From: Sphingomonas populi
GTDB lineage: Bacteria; Pseudomonadota; Alphaproteobacteria; Sphingomonadales; Sphingomonadaceae
Assembly: GCF_004208535.1 (NCBI RefSeq)
Contig: NZ_SGIS01000022.1
Span: 19,381-83,380 of the forward strand
Direction of reading: 5' to 3'
DNA: 64,000 nucleotides
Part shown: positions 47,985 to 56,625 of the stretch, piece by piece
Position numbering within the stretch: position 1 is the first letter of the stretch
Layout of the letters: every line of letters starts with the position of its first letter
The notes under the pieces: model-generated
Databases searched by the model: none
The model's input: only the letters and a program-made list of their open reading frames with translations
What the model was told of the DNA's origin: nothing
Program-made: the position numbers and the translations under genes

Positions 47985-48967
47985 GCCCAACCCTCCACGC
48001 CGCGCGCACGTCGCGTCAGCACGTCCAGGCACGCCATCCGCACCGCCACTCCCATTTCGACCTGTTCGGTGATCGCCGATTGCTCGGGATGATCGGCCAC
48101 TGCCGAATCGATTTCTACGCCGCGATTCATCGGCCCGGGATGCATCACCAAAGCGCCCGGCGCCCGCGCCAGCCGCGCTGGCGTCAGGCCATAGCGCAAG
48201 TGGAACTCGTTGTTCGAGGGGATGAACCCGCCCGCCATGCGCTCGTTCTGGAGGCGGAGCATCATCACCACGTCCGCGCCGTCCAGCGCCGCGTCGAAAT
48301 CGGTGAAGGCGGTCACGCCCATCTTCTCGATATCGACCGGCATCAGCGTCGACGGCGCACACACCCGCACGCGCGCGGCGAGCGCGGTCAGCGCGAGGAT
48401 GTTGGACCGCGCGACGCGGCTGTGCAGGATGTCGCCGCAGATCACCACGGTCTGCCCGGCGATGTGCCCGCGCCGCCGCCGGATCGTCAGCGCGTCGAGC
48501 AGCGCCTGGGTCGGATGTTCGTGCTGGCCGTCGCCGGCGTTGAGCACCGGGCAATCGACCTTGCCCGCGATCAGCCGCACCGCACCGCTCGACATATGGC
48601 GGATGACGATCACGTCCGCGCGCATGGCGTTGAGCGTCATCGCCGTGTCGATCAGCGTCTCGCCCTTCTTCACGCTCGATTGCGCGGCGTGCATGTTGAC
48701 GACATCCGCGCCTAGCCGCTTACCGGCGATCTCGAAACTCAGCAGCGTGCGCGTGCTGTTCTCGAAGAAGGCGTTGATCTGGGTGAGGCCCTCGAGCCGT
48801 TTGTCGCTCTTGGTGCGGTTGCGGTTGGCCTCGACCCAATGTTCCGCCTCGTCGAGCAGGAACATGATCTCGTGCGGCTGAAGGCCGTCGATGCCGGTGA
48901 GGTGCCGATGCGGGAAGACGGCGCTTCCGGCAATCTGCGAAGCGGGGCGGTGATCGGAAGGTTGCAT
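47981..48967 (-). CDS. pyrB: Aspartate carbamoyltransferase catalytic subunit
   Basis: A 328-residue enzyme joining carbamoyl phosphate and aspartate in pyrimidine synthesis. The carbamoyl-phosphate motif FFENSTRTL, the SSVKKGETL loop, [15 protein letters not shown], and [12 protein letters not shown] are all present. It is coupled to the inactive dihydroorotase homologue through a four-base overlap and is fed by carA/carB 8 kb away. No pyrI regulatory-chain gene is seen. Confidence 0.96.
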   Translation of the reverse strand: MQPSDHRPASQIAGSAVFPHRHLTGIDGLQPHEIMFLLDEAEHWVEANRNRTKSDKRLEGLTQINAFFENSTRTLLSFEIAGKRLGADVVNMHAAQSSVKKGETLIDTAMTLNAMRADVIVIRHMSSGAVRLIAGKVDCPVLNAGDGQHEHPTQALLDALTIRRRRGHIAGQTVVICGDILHSRVARSNILALTALAARVRVCAPSTLMPVDIEKMGVTAFTDFDAALDGADVVMMLRLQNERMAGGFIPSNNEFHLRYGLTPARLARAPGALVMHPGPMNRGVEIDSAVADHPEQSAITEQVEMGVAVRMACLDVLTRRARGVEGWA

Positions 48968-49015
48968 TAAAGCCGTGGCCTAGCCGGGGCGGGGCGGGGG
49001 CGCAAGCGGCGTGCG

Positions 49016-49870
49016 TCACCTGTCCAGATGCGCGAGATGGCGGAGCTTGTCGGGGTTGCGCATCACGTAGATCGCCTTGATGCGCCCATCCTCGATCAGC
49101 AGCGCCGTGGTCTGCAAAATGCCGTCGGGTTCGCGCGTGACGAAGCCGGGCAGGCCGTTGACGAGCGTATAGCGCAGCAGCTCGGCTGCCCTGCCGCGTG
49201 CTAGCTTGGCCAGCGCAGCGTGGGTGCGGGTGATCTCGTCCGGGCCGTGGATGACTCGCGCCACCGCCGGACGCTTGCCGCCGCCGTCCGAATACATCGC
49301 CGCGTCGGTCGCCAGCAGCGCGCCGAGCTTGCCGATCTCGCCGCCGCGCGCCGCCGCGAAGAAGGCGTGCGCGATCTCCAGACCATGTGCGCGATCGACC
49401 GGATAGCGCGGCCGCTCGGCGTGGACATGCGCGCGCGCCCGCGCGGCGAGTTGCCGGCAGGCGGCGGGATCGCGGCCGAGCGCATCGGCGACGTCCTCGA
49501 AACTTTCGCCGAACACGTCGTGGAGCAGGAAGGCGGCGCGTTCGAGGGGCGAGAGTCGTTCGAGCGCGAGCATCAGCGGCAGCGTCACATCGTCTTCTGG
49601 CGAATCCTCGACGATCGGCTCAGGCAGCCATTGGCCGACATAATCCTCGCGCTGCACGCGTGCCGATTTGAGGTGATCGAGGCACAGCCGCGTCACCGTC
49701 CGGCGCAGGAAGGCGGCGGGGACGATCACGTCACCGCGATCCGCCGCCGTCCAGCGCAGCCATGCGTCCTGCACCACATCCTCGGCATCGGCGATCGAGC
49801 CGAGCATACGGTAGGCGACGCGCAGCAACATCGGCCGCTGCGCGTCGAACTCGGCGGCGCTGCCGCTCAC
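49016..49870 (-). CDS. ECF41-type sigma factor
   Basis: A 284-residue extracytoplasmic-function sigma factor with region 2 ([26 protein letters not shown]), region 4 ([28 protein letters not shown]) and a C-terminal SnoaL-like domain in place of an anti-sigma partner. The three short motifs that mark the ECF41 group are present: WLPEP in the linker, DGGGK and NPDKL near the end. The C-terminal domain is known to tune activity of this group. It overlaps the upstream decarboxylase-like gene by four bases and a consensus ECF41 promoter precedes that gene (50368-50394), so the pair is probably autoregulated. Confidence 0.93.
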   Translation of the reverse strand: MSGSAAEFDAQRPMLLRVAYRMLGSIADAEDVVQDAWLRWTAADRGDVIVPAAFLRRTVTRLCLDHLKSARVQREDYVGQWLPEPIVEDSPEDDVTLPLMLALERLSPLERAAFLLHDVFGESFEDVADALGRDPAACRQLAARARAHVHAERPRYPVDRAHGLEIAHAFFAAARGGEIGKLGALLATDAAMYSDGGGKRPAVARVIHGPDEITRTHAALAKLARGRAAELLRYTLVNGLPGFVTREPDGILQTTALLIEDGRIKAIYVMRNPDKLRHLAHLDR

Positions 49871-50337
49871 GCTTTTTCACCGGAATTGGGCCAGCCGTAG
49901 CTCGGATCGAACATGTCGAAGCCGATCGCGATCCGGTTCCACGTATTGATGACGCTGATCGCCATCGTCAGCTTCACTTGTTCCTCCTTGCTGAACTGCG
50001 CGGCGAGCGCGGCATAGACATCGGCCGGTGCGCGCCGGGTGGCAATCTGCGTCAGATGATCGGTCCAGTCGAGCGCGGCGCGCTCGCGGTCCGTGAACAC
50101 CGGGGCCTCCTGCCATGCCGCGATCAGCGCGATCCGCTGCTCGGTCTCGCCGGCCTGGCGGGCTTCATAGGTGTGCATGTTGAGGCAGTTGGCGCAGCCG
50201 TTGATCTGCGAGGCGCGGATCTTGACCAGTTCGAGCAACGGCTTTTCGAGTCCGCTCTCGGCAACCTGGTTGGAGAAAGCGAACCATGCCTTCATCAGCT
50301 CGGGCGCGGCGGCGAAATAGTGTACGCGTGCGGTCAT
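49867..50337 (-). CDS. Carboxymuconolactone-decarboxylase/AhpD-like protein
   Basis: A 156-residue AhpD-fold protein with the redox-type motif Cys48-x-x-Cys51-x-x-x-His55 ([12 protein letters not shown]), preceded by [11 protein letters not shown]. AhpD-like proteins act as alkylhydroperoxidases or decarboxylases. Together with ECF41 sigma factors, genes of the 'COE' set (carboxymuconolactone decarboxylase, oxidoreductase, epimerase) are the usual target, and this is that gene: it is first in the operon, directly behind the predicted ECF41 promoter. Confidence 0.92.
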   Translation of the reverse strand: MTARVHYFAAAPELMKAWFAFSNQVAESGLEKPLLELVKIRASQINGCANCLNMHTYEARQAGETEQRIALIAAWQEAPVFTDRERAALDWTDHLTQIATRRAPADVYAALAAQFSKEEQVKLTMAISVINTWNRIAIGFDMFDPSYGWPNSGEKA

Positions 50338-50367
50338 CGTCAGGCTCCTTCAGGGTTGTGCAAACCT

Positions 50368-50394
50368 GACGAACGAGCGGGCGCGGATGTGACA
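50368..50394 (-). promoter_or_regulatory. ECF41-type promoter of the decarboxylase-sigma operon
   Basis: Read on the minus strand the -35 element TGTCACA (50394-50388) and the -10 element CGTC (50371-50368) are separated by exactly 16 bases. This equals the promoter reported for ECF41 sigma factors. The -10 lies 30 bases before the start codon at 50337, so the sigma factor should activate its own operon. Confidence 0.85.
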
Positions 50395-50412
50395 TGGCGC
50401 GCGAACTTTTCA

Positions 50413-50490
50413 GTTCCCCCGCGAAAGCGGGGGTCCAGAGCCGCAGGCGTTGCCGTCCGTGGCTCTGGACCCCCGCTTTCGCGGGGGAAC
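50413..50490. repeat. Palindromic repeat with perfect 30-bp arms
   Basis: Arms 50413-50442 and 50461-50490 are exact inverted copies over 30 bases, each containing CCCCCGCGAAAGCGGGGGT, itself a hairpin. The element separates the ECF41 promoter from the ahcY operator. Confidence 0.92.
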
Positions 50491-50500
50491 GGTCGGCGTC

Positions 50501-50520
50501 ATATAAAGACATCTTTATAT
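50501..50520. promoter_or_regulatory. Palindromic operator upstream of ahcY
   Basis: ATATAAAGA and TCTTTATAT form a perfect 9-bp inverted repeat with a 2-base centre, 66 bases before the ahcY start, in otherwise GC-rich DNA. ArsR-family regulators of the methionine/SAH cycle bind short palindromes before ahcY in several proteobacteria; such a regulator is inferred here, and the site may overlap the promoter. Confidence 0.6.
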
Positions 50521-50586
50521 TTGATCCGAAGCCGATCTCGCGCTAGAGCGCCGGCCATCCAACCGCGTAATCCGGAGATTTCTCAC

Positions 50587-52005
50587 GTGGCCACCGTACT
50601 CGACCGCAAGAACGACTATGTCGTCGCCGACATCAGCCTCGCCGATTACGGCCGCGCCGAAATCAACATCGCCGAAACCGAGATGCCGGGCCTGATGGCG
50701 CTGCGCAGCGAGTTCGGCGCGTCGCAGCCGCTGAAGGGCGCGCGCATCACCGGCTCGCTGCACATGACGATCCAGACCGCGGTGCTGATCGAGACGCTGA
50801 CCGCGCTCGGCGCCGATGTCCGCTGGGCGACCTGCAACATCTATTCGACTCAGGACCATGCCGCCGCCGCGATCGCCGCGTCGGGCGTGCCGGTGTTCGC
50901 GATCAAGGGCGAGAGCCTCGCGGACTATTGGGATTACGTCGGCTCGATCTTTGATTGGGACGTCGATGGCAACGGCCAGACCTGCAACATGATCCTCGAC
51001 GACGGCGGCGACGCGACGATGTTCGCTTTGTGGGGCGCCAAGCTCGAAGCCGGCCACACCATGCCCGAGCCCGACAATGAGGAAGAGGTCGAGATGCAGC
51101 GCGCGCTGAAGGCGTTCATCGCCAAGAAGCCGGGCTACCTCACCGAGACCGTCAAGAACATCAAGGGCGTGTCGGAAGAGACCACCACCGGAGTCCACCG
51201 CCTGTACGCGATCTCGAAGAAGGGCGAGCTGCCGTTCCCGGCGATCAACGTCAACGACAGCGTCACCAAGTCGAAGTTCGACAACCTTTACGGCTGCAAG
51301 GAATCGCTGGTCGACGCGATCCGTCGCGGCACCGACGTGATGCTCGCCGGCAAGGTCGCCACCGTCGCCGGCTTCGGTGACGTCGGCAAGGGTTCGGCCC
51401 AGTCGCTTCGCAACGGCGGCGCGCGCGTTCTCGTCACCGAAATCGATCCGATCTGCGCGCTGCAGGCGGCGATGGAGGGCTTCGAGGTCGTGACGATGGA
51501 AGAGGCGGTCACCCGCTCGGACATCTTCGTCACCGCCACCGGCAACGCCGATGTCATCACCGCCGATCACATGAAGGCGATGAAGAACATGGCGATCGTC
51601 TGCAACATCGGCCACTTCGACTCGGAGATTCAGATCGCCGCTTTGTCGAACTACAAGTGGACCGAGGTTAAGCCGCAGGTCGATCTCGTCGAGTTCCCCG
51701 ACGGCAAGCAGATCATCGTGCTGTCGAAGGGCCGCCTCGTGAACCTCGGCAACGCGACCGGCCACCCGTCGTTCGTGATGTCGGCGAGCTTCACCAACCA
51801 GACGCTCGCGCAGATCGAACTGTTCACCAAGGCCGAGAACTACAAGAACGACGTGTACGTTCTCCCCAAGCACCTCGACGAGAAGGTCGCGGCGCTGCAC
51901 CTCGAAAAGCTCGGCGTGAAGATGACCACGCTCAGCCAGAAGCAGGCCGATTACATCGGCGTGCCGGTCGAGGGGCCGTTCAAGCCGGATCATTACCGCT
52001 ACTGA
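50587..52005 (+). CDS. ahcY: Adenosylhomocysteinase
   Basis: A 472-residue NAD-dependent enzyme splitting S-adenosylhomocysteine to homocysteine and adenosine, relieving product inhibition of methyltransferases. Visible family segments are [29 protein letters not shown], the NAD-binding [29 protein letters not shown] and the C-terminal [31 protein letters not shown]. The start is a GTG at 50587 with GGAG ten bases before; the frame stays open far upstream but through the ECF41 region. It carries its own terminator. Confidence 0.96.
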   Translation: MATVLDRKNDYVVADISLADYGRAEINIAETEMPGLMALRSEFGASQPLKGARITGSLHMTIQTAVLIETLTALGADVRWATCNIYSTQDHAAAAIAASGVPVFAIKGESLADYWDYVGSIFDWDVDGNGQTCNMILDDGGDATMFALWGAKLEAGHTMPEPDNEEEVEMQRALKAFIAKKPGYLTETVKNIKGVSEETTTGVHRLYAISKKGELPFPAINVNDSVTKSKFDNLYGCKESLVDAIRRGTDVMLAGKVATVAGFGDVGKGSAQSLRNGGARVLVTEIDPICALQAAMEGFEVVTMEEAVTRSDIFVTATGNADVITADHMKAMKNMAIVCNIGHFDSEIQIAALSNYKWTEVKPQVDLVEFPDGKQIIVLSKGRLVNLGNATGHPSFVMSASFTNQTLAQIELFTKAENYKNDVYVLPKHLDEKVAALHLEKLGVKMTTLSQKQADYIGVPVEGPFKPDHYRY

Positions 52006-52026
52006 TCGGACACGTCCGACCAGAGG

Positions 52027-52058
52027 AAAGGGCTGCGGCGCAATCCGCAGCCCTTTTT
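52027..52058 (+). terminator. Rho-independent terminator of ahcY
   Basis: A 12-bp stem (AAAGGGCTGCGG with CCGCAGCCCTTT, loop CGCAAT) begins 22 bases after the ahcY stop and continues into a T-run. Confidence 0.92.
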
Positions 52059-52101
52059 CGTATCGACGCGGTCGGCCTAACCCGGCAAGGAACCGTGGGT
52101 G

Positions 52102-54459
52102 ATGCATGAGCTGCCGATCATGACGCTGACGCTCGCGGGCGTGCTGCTGGCGCTGCTGATCGGCGGTGCGGGATGGGTGTTGTTCCTAGGCCTCAGCGCG
52201 CGCCGTGCAGCGACGGACTCGATCGACACCGCTGCGCGTTTTACGGCGCTGATGCGGTCTTCTCCCGCATTGTCGGTTATCGTCCGCGCTGACGGGCGGC
52301 TCGATGCGCCCGATCAATTCGGCGATTGGCTCGGCCTGGCCACGACTCCGCGCTATCTCGCCGATCTTGCCAGCGAGGCGGGCGGGCTGTCGCCGCGGGA
52401 TGCTGATGCGCTTGCTGCCGAGATCGCGGCGGCGCAGAAATCGGGGCGGCCGTTCAGCCGGTCGGTGCGGGCGATCGGGTCGTCGCGCGCGCTGATGATC
52501 CGTGGCGCCAAAGCGGCGAGCGAGCTGCGCGCGCCCGGCGGGGTCGTGCTGTGGGTGTTCGACGCGACCGACGACCTTGCCGAGATCGAGCGGCTGAGCG
52601 ACGAGGTCGCCGCCGCGCACCGCGCGTTCGACGTGCTCACCGGGCTGATCCAAGCAGCACCTATGCCGATGTGGTATCGCGGCGCCGATATGCGGCTGGC
52701 GATGGTCAACAGCCATTATGCCGATGCGGTCGACGCCGCCGATCCCGAGGATGCGGTCGGGCGTGGGCTTGAGCTGCTCGAAGGGGGTGGGCGGGGCGGG
52801 CCGCTCGCCGGGGCGGTCGCGGCGCGCGATAGCGATCGGTTGCAGGTCAAGGCGATGCCGGCGACGATCAAGGGCGAGCGGCGGATGCTGCGCGTCTATG
52901 ACGTGCCGATGCCCGATGGCGGCGTGGCCGGGTTCGCGGTGGATATCGAGGATCTCGAACAGGCGCGCGCGGCGATCAAGCGGCTGGGCGAGACCGAACG
53001 CGCGACGCTCGACCGGCTCTCTGCCGGTGTTGCCCAATTCGGCGCTGATCGCGCGCTGACCTTCTTCAACCAGCCGTTCCAGCGCATCTTCGGTATCGAA
53101 AGCGAGTGGCTGGGGGATTCGCCCGAGTTCGATCGCGTGCTGGAGCGGATGCGCGAAGGCAATCGCCTGCCCGAAGTGCGCGATTTCCCCGGCTGGAAGG
53201 CGGAGCGGCGCGCGTGGTTCGTCGCGACTGGCGGGGTTATCGAGGAGCAGTGGCATTTGCCCGGCGGCGTGCATCTGCGCGTCGTGGCGCAGCCGTTGCC
53301 CGATGGCGGCCTGCTGCTGATCTTCGAGGACCGCACCGAGCAGGTCCAGCTTGCCAGCGGCCTCGACACGCTGTTGCGCGTGCGTACCGCGACGTTCGAG
53401 AATCTGTTCGAGGCGCTCGGCGTGTTCGCCGCCGATGGCCGGTTGCAGCTCTGGAACAACAAGTTCCGCATGCTGTGGGATCTCGACGAGGCGTTCCTCG
53501 CCACGCATCCGCGCGTCGATGCGCTGGCCGAGAAGGCGGCGCCGCGGCTCGCCAATCCCGATCGGGCGGCGTTGATCGGCGAGCTGGTCCGCGCCGCGAC
53601 GGTCGAGCGCCAGCAGCGCGGCGGGCAGGTGCGCTTCGCCGACGGGCGCTATTTCGAATTCGCCGCAGTGCCGCTGCCCGATGGCAACGGGCTGTTCACG
53701 ATGCTCGACACCACCGACCGCCGCCGCATTGAGACGGCCTTGCGCGACCGCAACGAGGCGCTGGAGGCGGCCGACCGCGTGAAGACCTCGTTCGTCGCCA
53801 ATATGAGCTACGAATTGCGCACGCCGCTCACCTCGATCAGCGGTTTCGCCGAGATGCTGAGCGCCGGCTATGGCGGCAAGCTCAACGATACGGCGGGGAG
53901 TTATGTCGACGCGATCCTCGAATCGGTAAAGCGGCTCGGCGCGCTGGTCGATGACGTGCTCGATCTCACCCAGAGCGATGGTCCCGAGCCGGCGGTGGTC
54001 CGCGAGGAGGTCGATCTGGTGCCACTCGCGCGCGGTGCTGCGCGGGCGGTCGCGCCGTTGGTCGAGCGGCGCACGCTCGAGTTCGTGGTCGAGGTGATGC
54101 CCTCCGCCGGGATCGTGCGCGGCGACACCAAGCGAATTCGCCAGGTGATCGAGCATCTGCTTCGCCATGCCGTCGTCGGCACGCAGCAGGGCGGACGAAT
54201 CCTGCTCCATGTCGATGGCGATTCGCGCGCGGCGCGGATCGTTGTGTCGGATGACGGGGCGGGGATGAGCCCGCAAGCCGTGGCGCGCGCGTTCGACCGT
54301 TTCGCGCAGCCCGACGTGACTCGCGACGGCGAACGCGCGCTGGGCTTGGGACTGCCGCTCGCCAAGCAGTTCGTCGAGGCGCATGGTGGGACGATCGAGC
54401 TGATGTCAGAGCCGGGCGAGGGCACCGCGATCACCGTCCTGTTGCCGCGCAACCGATGA
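52102..54459 (+). CDS. divL: DivL-type atypical histidine kinase (phosphoacceptor replaced by Tyr)
   Basis: A 785-residue sensor kinase: one N-terminal membrane segment (about 8-28), several PAS-like domains (about 40-550, including FDATDDLAEIERL and WNNKFRMLWDLDEAFL), a HisKA-like domain and a C-terminal HATPase domain (DDGAGMSPQAVARAFDRF, GLGLPLAKQFVEAHGG). The H-box reads NMSYELRTPLT, so Tyr570 replaces the normal His, exactly as in DivL of Caulobacter (769 residues). DivL controls CckA and the cell cycle rather than acting as an ordinary kinase. The ATG at 52102 follows AAGGA; a GTG one codon earlier is possible. The stop overlaps tsaE. Confidence 0.88.
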   Translation: MHELPIMTLTLAGVLLALLIGGAGWVLFLGLSARRAATDSIDTAARFTALMRSSPALSVIVRADGRLDAPDQFGDWLGLATTPRYLADLASEAGGLSPRDADALAAEIAAAQKSGRPFSRSVRAIGSSRALMIRGAKAASELRAPGGVVLWVFDATDDLAEIERLSDEVAAAHRAFDVLTGLIQAAPMPMWYRGADMRLAMVNSHYADAVDAADPEDAVGRGLELLEGGGRGGPLAGAVAARDSDRLQVKAMPATIKGERRMLRVYDVPMPDGGVAGFAVDIEDLEQARAAIKRLGETERATLDRLSAGVAQFGADRALTFFNQPFQRIFGIESEWLGDSPEFDRVLERMREGNRLPEVRDFPGWKAERRAWFVATGGVIEEQWHLPGGVHLRVVAQPLPDGGLLLIFEDRTEQVQLASGLDTLLRVRTATFENLFEALGVFAADGRLQLWNNKFRMLWDLDEAFLATHPRVDALAEKAAPRLANPDRAALIGELVRAATVERQQRGGQVRFADGRYFEFAAVPLPDGNGLFTMLDTTDRRRIETALRDRNEALEAADRVKTSFVANMSYELRTPLTSISGFAEMLSAGYGGKLNDTAGSYVDAILESVKRLGALVDDVLDLTQSDGPEPAVVREEVDLVPLARGAARAVAPLVERRTLEFVVEVMPSAGIVRGDTKRIRQVIEHLLRHAVVGTQQGGRILLHVDGDSRAARIVVSDDGAGMSPQAVARAFDRFAQPDVTRDGERALGLGLPLAKQFVEAHGGTIELMSEPGEGTAITVLLPRNR

Positions 54460-54902
54460 CGCTCGATCTTCCCGATGAAGCGGCGAGCGCTGCGTTTGGT
54501 GCGCGGCTCGCCGCGCTGGTGCGGCCGGGCGACGTCATCACGCTGACCGGGTCGCTCGGCGCGGGCAAGACCAGCATCGCGCGCGGTCTGCTCGCGGCGC
54601 TCGGGCTGGAGGGGGAGGCGCCGAGCCCCAGCTTCGCGATCGTCCAGCCCTATGCGCCGCCGGAGACCGCATTGCCGGTGCTTCACGTCGATCTCTACCG
54701 GATCGAACAACCGCAAGAGATCGAGGAACTCGGGCTCGACGAGGCGGCGGCGGAGTCGTTGCTGATTGTCGAATGGCCCGATCGCGCGCCGGGCGCATGG
54801 CCGCACGCGCTGGCGCTGGCGCTCGATTTTACGCCCGACGGCGGGCGCCGCTTGACAGCGCAGGTGCCGGCGGCATGGAGAGCGCGATGGCCCTTTCCAT
54901 GA
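54456..54902 (+). CDS. tsaE: tRNA threonylcarbamoyladenosine synthesis ATPase TsaE
   Basis: A 148-residue P-loop ATPase with Walker A GSLGAGKTSIARGLL and the family segments SPSFAIVQPY and HVDLYRIEQPQEIEELGLDE. With TsaB, TsaC and TsaD it makes the t6A base at tRNA position 37, the same modification that MtaB (12154-13488) later thiomethylates. It overlaps both divL (ATGA) and amgK (ATGA). Confidence 0.95.
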   Translation: MTLDLPDEAASAAFGARLAALVRPGDVITLTGSLGAGKTSIARGLLAALGLEGEAPSPSFAIVQPYAPPETALPVLHVDLYRIEQPQEIEELGLDEAAAESLLIVEWPDRAPGAWPHALALALDFTPDGGRRLTAQVPAAWRARWPFP

Positions 54903-55867
54903 TTCCGCCGCCGCAAGCGCGCGCTTTCCTCGACGCGCTCGGCTGGGGCGATGCCGAGATCCTGCCGCTCGCGGGCGATGCCTCGTTTCGGCGCTATTTC
55001 CGCATCGTCGCGCCGAACCGGCGCGCGGTGTTGATGGACGCGCCGCCGCCGCAGGAAGACCCGCGCCCGTTCATCGCTATCGCCGGCTGGCTCGCCGAGC
55101 GTGGCTTTCGTGCGCCGGCGATCCTCGGCAGCGATCTGGTGCATGGCCTCGTGCTGCTGGAGGATTTCGGCGACGATCGGTTGCGCGAAACCGCCGATGC
55201 CGAGCCGGAGCGACAGACCGCTCTGTATGGCGCGGCGATCGACATTCTCGTCGATCTGCACACGCATGAAGCGGGTGATGTGCCGCCTTATGATCGCGCG
55301 GTTCTGCACCGCGAGGTCAATCTGCTCCCCGAATGGTATTGCCCGGCGGTTGGCATCGAACCCGATCTCGCCGGTTATGTAGCCGCTTGGGATGCGGTGT
55401 TCGACGCCGCGCTCGTAGGCCCGCGTGTGACGGTGCTGCGCGATTATCATGCCGAGAATTTGATGCTGCTCGAAGACGGCAGCTTCGGCTTGCTCGATTT
55501 TCAGGACGCGCTCGCCGGCCATCCGGCGTATGATCTTGTCTCGCTGCTTCAGGATGCACGGCGCGACGTTCCGGTCGAGATCGAGGCCGCTATGCTGGCG
55601 CGCTATCATGCCGCAACCGGCGCGGGCGACGCGTTCGATACCGCTTACCGCGTGCTCGGCGCGCAGCGCAACGCCAAGATCGTCGGCATCTTCACCCGGC
55701 TGTGGCAGCGCGATGGCAAGCCGCGCTATGCGGCGCTGTGCCCGCGCGTGTGGGGCTATCTCGAACGTGATCTCGCGCATCCCGATCTCGCGCCCGTCGC
55801 GGCGTGGTTCGACGCCAACATCCCGCCCGCGCTGCGCGGCGATCCGATACAGGTGATGCAGGCATGA
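54899..55867 (+). CDS. amgK: N-acetylmuramate/N-acetylglucosamine anomeric kinase AmgK
   Basis: A 322-residue aminoglycoside-phosphotransferase-fold kinase. The catalytic loop is LRDYHAENLMLL and the metal-binding segment is GLLDFQDALAGHPAYDL. AmgK phosphorylates recycled MurNAc or GlcNAc at C1, and its partner MurU follows immediately, so this is the cell-wall recycling route that bypasses de novo (fosfomycin-sensitive) UDP-MurNAc synthesis. The ATG at 54899 overlaps the tsaE stop; upstream in-frame ATGs lie within tsaE. The start of murU overlaps its stop. Confidence 0.93.
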   Translation: MIPPPQARAFLDALGWGDAEILPLAGDASFRRYFRIVAPNRRAVLMDAPPPQEDPRPFIAIAGWLAERGFRAPAILGSDLVHGLVLLEDFGDDRLRETADAEPERQTALYGAAIDILVDLHTHEAGDVPPYDRAVLHREVNLLPEWYCPAVGIEPDLAGYVAAWDAVFDAALVGPRVTVLRDYHAENLMLLEDGSFGLLDFQDALAGHPAYDLVSLLQDARRDVPVEIEAAMLARYHAATGAGDAFDTAYRVLGAQRNAKIVGIFTRLWQRDGKPRYAALCPRVWGYLERDLAHPDLAPVAAWFDANIPPALRGDPIQVMQA

Positions 55868-56625
55868 CCGCCAAGAAGACGCTCGCGCTGCGCCCCGTGC
55901 CCGATGCGCGCGTGCCCGAAACCGCGATGGTGATGGCGGCAGGACTGGGCAAGCGGATGCGCCCGCTCACCGCGACACGCCCCAAGCCGCTGATCGAGGT
56001 CGCCGGCAAGCCGCTGATCGATCATGTGCTCGACCGGCTGCGCTCGGCGGGCGTCAAGCGTGCGATCGTCAACGTGCATTACCTCGCCGACGCGCTTGAG
56101 GCGCATTTGCGCAACCGCGTGAAGGGCATCGAGGTCGTCGTCTCGGATGAACGCCGGCAGTTGATGGAGACCGGCGGCGGCATCGTCCAGGCGCGCGAGC
56201 TGATCGGCGATGCGCCATTCGTGGTGGTCAATAGCGACAATCTGTGGATCGACGGGCCGAGCGATGCGATCCGGCTACTCGCGGCGCAATGGGACGACGC
56301 GCGGATGGACGCGCTGTTGCTGATGGTGCCGCTCGCGCGCGCGAACAACCATGTCGGGCAAGGTGACTTCCGGCTCGCGCCCGATGGCCGTATCACCGGC
56401 TGGCGCACGCCCAGCAAGCCCGCGCCGTTCGTCTACACCGGCGTGCAGATCCTCTCGCCGCGCGTGATCCGCGACTGGCCGGAGGGGGCGTTCTCGACCC
56501 GGCTGTTCTGGGAACGCGCGATCGAGGCGGGCCGCGCTTATGGCATGGTCCACCAAGGGCTGTGGTTCGACGTCGGTTCGCCGGCGGCGATCGGCAAGAC
56601 CGAGGCGATCCTCGCCGATGGCTGA
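55864..56625 (+). CDS. murU: N-acetylmuramate alpha-1-phosphate uridylyltransferase MurU
   Basis: A 253-residue nucleotidyltransferase with the signature MVMAAGLGKRMRPLTATRPKPLIEVAGKPLIDH and the metal-binding VVVNSDNLW, followed by a short C-terminal region (WFDVGSPAAIGKTEAIL). It makes UDP-MurNAc from MurNAc-1-phosphate supplied by AmgK. It is shorter than GlmU because it lacks the hexapeptide acetyltransferase half. It overlaps amgK by four bases and addB by eight. Confidence 0.93.
   Translation: MTAKKTLALRPVPDARVPETAMVMAAGLGKRMRPLTATRPKPLIEVAGKPLIDHVLDRLRSAGVKRAIVNVHYLADALEAHLRNRVKGIEVVVSDERRQLMETGGGIVQARELIGDAPFVVVNSDNLWIDGPSDAIRLLAAQWDDARMDALLLMVPLARANNHVGQGDFRLAPDGRITGWRTPSKPAPFVYTGVQILSPRVIRDWPEGAFSTRLFWERAIEAGRAYGMVHQGLWFDVGSPAAIGKTEAILADG

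Noticed and set aside
46758..48554. Larger dihydroorotase start far upstream inside pyrB
   Set aside because: The conserved N-terminus begins at the ATG at 47984, which overlaps the pyrB stop; upstream codons are antisense-like Arg/Asp-rich sequence from another frame of pyrB.
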